Assembly: GCF_001429025.1 (NCBI RefSeq)
Contig: NZ_LMHT01000035.1
Coordinates: 1-64,000 of the forward strand
DNA: 64,000 bases
Direction: 5' to 3'
Source of the DNA: Phenylobacterium sp. Root700
GTDB taxonomy: Bacteria > Pseudomonadota > Alphaproteobacteria > Caulobacterales > Caulobacteraceae
The notes under the pieces are model-generated. The model was not told the origin of the DNA. It was given only the letters and a program-made list of their open reading frames with translations, and made no database searches. Positions within the stretch are counted from its first letter, which is position 1; every line of letters begins with the position of its first letter. The translations under genes were made by a program, and so were the position numbers. Below, one piece after another: positions 61,477 through 64,000 of the stretch.

Positions 61477-62262
61477 TCAGCGCGGCGGAGGCGGCGGCAG
61501 CCGGCGCTGGGCCAGGGCGACGCAGCTGGCCAGGCCGATGGGCCCCTGTTCGTCGTAGAGGCGGCATTCACCGACCGCCACGCCGTCATCGGCGTCGTGA
61601 TAGGTGGTCTCGAAGCCGATCCACTCGTCCGCCGGCAGGCGGTGCAGGTAGAGCGTGACGTCGGAATTGATGAAACCCAGACCCTGATCGCTGACATGGG
61701 CAGCCGGGCTGGCGAAATCGCAGGCCACCGAGATCCGCTGGAACGGGGTCAGCGGGGTTCCCTCGACCACTTCGCGCACCTCGCTCATCCACACCCGGCG
61801 CTGGTCGCTCGTCGCGAAGCCGCCGCTGATCTGCCGGCTCGCCCACATGCCGCCCATCGGACGTTCCGGCGGAGGCTCGATGTCAGCGGGTTTGGGAACG
61901 TCCCAGGGGGCCGGCTTCCAGATCGCGCCCTCGGGGTTCTCGGTGCGCTTCAGGAACTGACAGGTCGCACGCCCCATGCTGACGCCGCCGGAAATGAACT
62001 CGGCGTCGACGACACGGATGCGGTTGCCCTCGCGGACGACCTTGGTCGTCACCTCGACGGGATCGAAGCCGGGCAGCTTGTACATATCGACTGTCAGGCG
62101 CGCCGGCAGGAATTCCGGGTCGCCATGTTTCTGTTCAAGCTCGAAGCCGAGAAGGCCGATGATCACCCGTCCATGCAGGGATTTCGGATTCCAGGGACCA
62201 CGGCAGGCGGGGGTTGGGACGAAATATTGACCGTCCCGTTTGAAAAAAGGTTCGTTTGTCAT
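61477..62262 (-). CDS. Acyl-CoA thioesterase (TesB-like double hotdog)
   Basis: The 261-residue protein has two hotdog halves: CRGPWNPKSLHGRVIIGLLGFELEQ with PARLTVDMYKLPGFDPVEVTTKVVREGNRI at the N-terminal side, and SVACDFASPAAHVSDQGLGFINSDVTLYLHRLPADEWIGFET at the C-terminal side, in order. This is the arrangement of TesB-like and acyl-CoA thioesterase family proteins. It probably hydrolyses an acyl-CoA in the cytosol; the chain length is unknown. The globin gene lies upstream on the same strand. Confidence 0.87.
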   Translation of the reverse strand: MTNEPFFKRDGQYFVPTPACRGPWNPKSLHGRVIIGLLGFELEQKHGDPEFLPARLTVDMYKLPGFDPVEVTTKVVREGNRIRVVDAEFISGGVSMGRATCQFLKRTENPEGAIWKPAPWDVPKPADIEPPPERPMGGMWASRQISGGFATSDQRRVWMSEVREVVEGTPLTPFQRISVACDFASPAAHVSDQGLGFINSDVTLYLHRLPADEWIGFETTYHDADDGVAVGECRLYDEQGPIGLASCVALAQRRLPPPPPR

Positions 62263-62296
62263 GGCGCGGGACCATGACGGATTCCCGCTCGGCGAA

Positions 62297-62707
62297 CTAG
62301 GCTGCGGGTTCGCGCATGATCAGGGCGTCCAGATTGGCCAGCATATGGTCCCAGGCCGCCTGCACCTTGGGCGTCCAGGCCTCGCCCAGCAGCTCGCGCA
62401 CCGTTTCCATCACCGTGCCGAAGAAGGTCGCGAACACGCGCGGCGGCACGCCCAGATTTTCGTGATTCACGATCTCGGCGCGCACCATATTGCCCCCGTA
62501 GGACGACGAACCGGCGAAATCGAGCAGGGTCTCGAACACTACCGACAACATCTCGCCGCGTGCCGCGCCGGTCTTGTCGTTGATGAAAAGCTCCGCCATT
62601 TCAGGGGATTGAGAGAACAACCTCCGATATACCGCCTCAGTGGGATCGCCGTGCCGCTCGGCCACTTCGGCGAGACTCCAGGCGATCAGGTCAACTTCGT
62701 CGCTCAT
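62297..62707 (-). CDS. Globin-like protein
   Basis: The 136-residue protein looks like a single-domain globin: LFINDKTGAARGEMLSVVFETLLDFAG in the first half and EIVNHENLGVPPRVFATFFGTVMETVRELLG, with H82 in the place of the proximal haem ligand, then EAWTPKVQAAWDHMLANLDALI. The ATG at 62707 is the natural start. An oxygen- or NO-binding role is likely. It is 34 nt upstream of the thioesterase gene and divergent from the prolyl oligopeptidase gene, with 71 bp between. Confidence 0.8.
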   Translation of the reverse strand: MSDEVDLIAWSLAEVAERHGDPTEAVYRRLFSQSPEMAELFINDKTGAARGEMLSVVFETLLDFAGSSSYGGNMVRAEIVNHENLGVPPRVFATFFGTVMETVRELLGEAWTPKVQAAWDHMLANLDALIMREPAA

Positions 62708-62778
62708 GGTTTGCACCTCTAGGTCAGCCCTGACTAAGTTCGAGCTTAGCGAAATTGTCCCTTGAGGTAGCCCCATTC

Positions 62779-64000
62779 ATGCGCGTCTCGTTCCTTGGAA
62801 AATTGGCTGTGGGCGCCATGTTGAGCGGCATGACCGCATTTCCCGCCGCCGCCCTGCCCGATTCGAACGATCCGTACGTCTACATGGAGGAGATCGAGGG
62901 CCCCCGCGCCATGGCCTTCGCCGTGGCCGAGAACGCCCGCTCGCTGCCGCAGCTGCAAAACGATCCGCGCTACGCCGGGCTCTATGACCAGGCGCTGGCC
63001 ATCGCCACCGCCAAGGACCGCATCACCGCGGTCGGGTTCGCGGGCGACGGAACCCTGCGCAATTTTTGGCAGGACGCCGAACATGTGCGCGGGATCCTGA
63101 GGTCCACGACACTCGAGAGCTATCGCACCGGCAAGCCGCAATGGCGCACGATCCTGGACATCGACGCCCTGGCCAAGGCCGAGGGCAAGAACTGGGTCTG
63201 GAAGGAAGCCGACTGCCTGGCGCCCGACGACCGGTTCTGCCTGCTCTCGCTGTCGGACGGCGGCAAGGACGCCGTAGAGGTTCGCGAGTTCGACATCCAG
63301 ACCGGGCAGTTCGTGAAAGGCGGCTTCGCCCTGCCCGAGGGCAAGCACCGCTTCACCTGGGTCGACGCCGACACCCTGGCCGTCGCCACCGAATGGACCA
63401 AGGGCGAGGTCACGACCTCCGGCTATCCCTATGTCATCAAGCTGCTGAAGCGCGGTCAGGCGCTGGCTGACGCCGTCGAGGTGTTCCGCGGCAAGGCCGA
63501 CGACGGCGGCTATGGCGTTTCGCCCTTCGCCCTGCGCGACGCCGACGGCAAGCTCCAGGCGCTGATCGCCCACCGGCCGCTCGACACCTTCAACGCCGAG
63601 CATCACCTGATCGGCCCGGCTGGCGCGACCCGGCTGCCGATCCCCCTGCGCTCCTCGATCCAGGGCCTGATCGACGGCCAGATGATCCTCACCCTGGAGG
63701 AGGACTGGACCGCCAGAGACGGCAAGTCCGGCGACCTGCTGGCCATGGACCTGGCGGGCCTCAAGACCGACGCCGCGACGGTGAAGCCGGTCCTGGTGCT
63801 CCGCCCGACCGCAAGCCAGGCGGTCGAACAGGTCGCCACCACCCGCAACCGGCTGATCGTGGCGCTCTATGACAACGTGAAGGGCGGCGTGGTCAGCTTC
63901 CAGCACGGGCCGCGGGGCTGGACGTCCACCAAGCTCGACCTGCCCCAGGACGTGTCGGTCGGAGTCGCCTCGGCGTCCGATCGCGACGACCGGCTGATCC
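62779..64000 (+). CDS. Prolyl oligopeptidase family protein (5' part, truncated by window end)
   Basis: About 407 residues are visible. A signal peptide (about residues 1-25, MTAFPAAALP at its end) is followed by the typical prolyl oligopeptidase opening DPYVYMEEIEGPRAMAFAVAENARS, LQNDPRYAGLYDQALAIAT, IRNFWQD-like LRNFWQDAEHVRGILR, then the start of the beta-propeller domain. The catalytic alpha/beta domain with the Ser-Asp-His triad would lie beyond the window. The export signal points to a periplasmic S9A peptidase. The gene is cut only by the window, not visibly broken. Confidence 0.9.
   Translation, partial: MRVSFLGKLAVGAMLSGMTAFPAAALPDSNDPYVYMEEIEGPRAMAFAVAENARSLPQLQNDPRYAGLYDQALAIATAKDRITAVGFAGDGTLRNFWQDAEHVRGILRSTTLESYRTGKPQWRTILDIDALAKAEGKNWVWKEADCLAPDDRFCLLSLSDGGKDAVEVREFDIQTGQFVKGGFALPEGKHRFTWVDADTLAVATEWTKGEVTTSGYPYVIKLLKRGQALADAVEVFRGKADDGGYGVSPFALRDADGKLQALIAHRPLDTFNAEHHLIGPAGATRLPIPLRSSIQGLIDGQMILTLEEDWTARDGKSGDLLAMDLAGLKTDAATVKPVLVLRPTASQAVEQVATTRNRLIVALYDNVKGGVVSFQHGPRGWTSTKLDLPQDVSVGVASASDRDDRLI

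Overview
The window is a 64 kb stretch of GC-rich chromosome. The genes are densely packed, mostly separated by a few bases or joined by 4-bp ATGA/GTGA overlaps. Protein content and gene order point to an alphaproteobacterium of the Caulobacteraceae (Caulobacter/Phenylobacterium type): two PEPxxWA-CTERM proteins, the pepA/lptFG-lptD-surA-pdxA block, and the fabD-fabG-acpP-fabF-mltG and yicC-gmk block. The assignment is by inference only. I found no rRNA, tRNA, CRISPR array, prophage or insertion sequence.

Layout. 1-5.1 kb: a LysR regulator divergent from a secreted serine hydrolase, then a second LysR regulator divergent from an MFS exporter. 5.1-7.4 kb: rnd and purM, divergent. 7.5-10.7 kb: a three-gene acyl-CoA operon (acyl-CoA dehydrogenase, class III CoA-transferase, enoyl-CoA hydratase). 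10.9-16.8 kb: two small unknown proteins, ndk, an ABC-F ATPase, a K+-channel-like protein with a C-terminal zinc ribbon, a 34-residue membrane microprotein, and an animal-type haem peroxidase behind an AT-rich leader. 16.8-19.8 kb (minus strand): pepA, an alpha/beta hydrolase, holC and an I78 inhibitor lipoprotein. 20-27 kb (plus strand): the LPS and outer-membrane operon lptF-lptG-lptD-surA, ending in pdxA. 27-34 kb: DUF885 hydrolase, membrane protein, rsmJ, a Gre-like factor, a nucleosidase and a FliK-C/FlhB-C pair, all lying between pdxA and ksgA, which are neighbours in many proteobacteria.

34-48 kb is accessory in character: TSUP permease, TetR, small DUF proteins, a PEPxxWA-CTERM protein behind a 550-bp AT-rich gap, pncB, a four-repeat membrane protein, a gene that looks split by a frameshift, lipoprotein, lysoplasmalogenase, two acetyltransferases, YnfA, and a membrane-protein/XRE-regulator bicistron preceded by two near-identical operator palindromes. 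It closes with an HTH regulator and a second, internally repetitive PEPxxWA-CTERM protein. 48-54 kb (minus strand) is housekeeping: fabD-fabG-acpP-fabF-mltG and yicC-gmk, with an acpP/fabF attenuator-like hairpin. 54-64 kb: zinc alcohol dehydrogenase with an antibiotic-kinase-like gene, an AttEFGH-type ABC system with fused permease and lipocalin-like AttH, a secreted unknown, a thioesterase, a globin, and the 5' part of a prolyl oligopeptidase running off the window.

The candidates most worth follow-up are the XRE/membrane bicistron with its operators (45.28-45.92 kb), the FliK-C/FlhB-C pair (31.7-33.0 kb), the zinc-ribbon channel with its microprotein (14.1-15.0 kb), the Gre-like factor lacking catalytic tip acids (30.5 kb), the five-repeat PEPxxWA protein (47.0-48.1 kb) and the split gene at 40.8-41.5 kb. 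None is proven novel from sequence alone.
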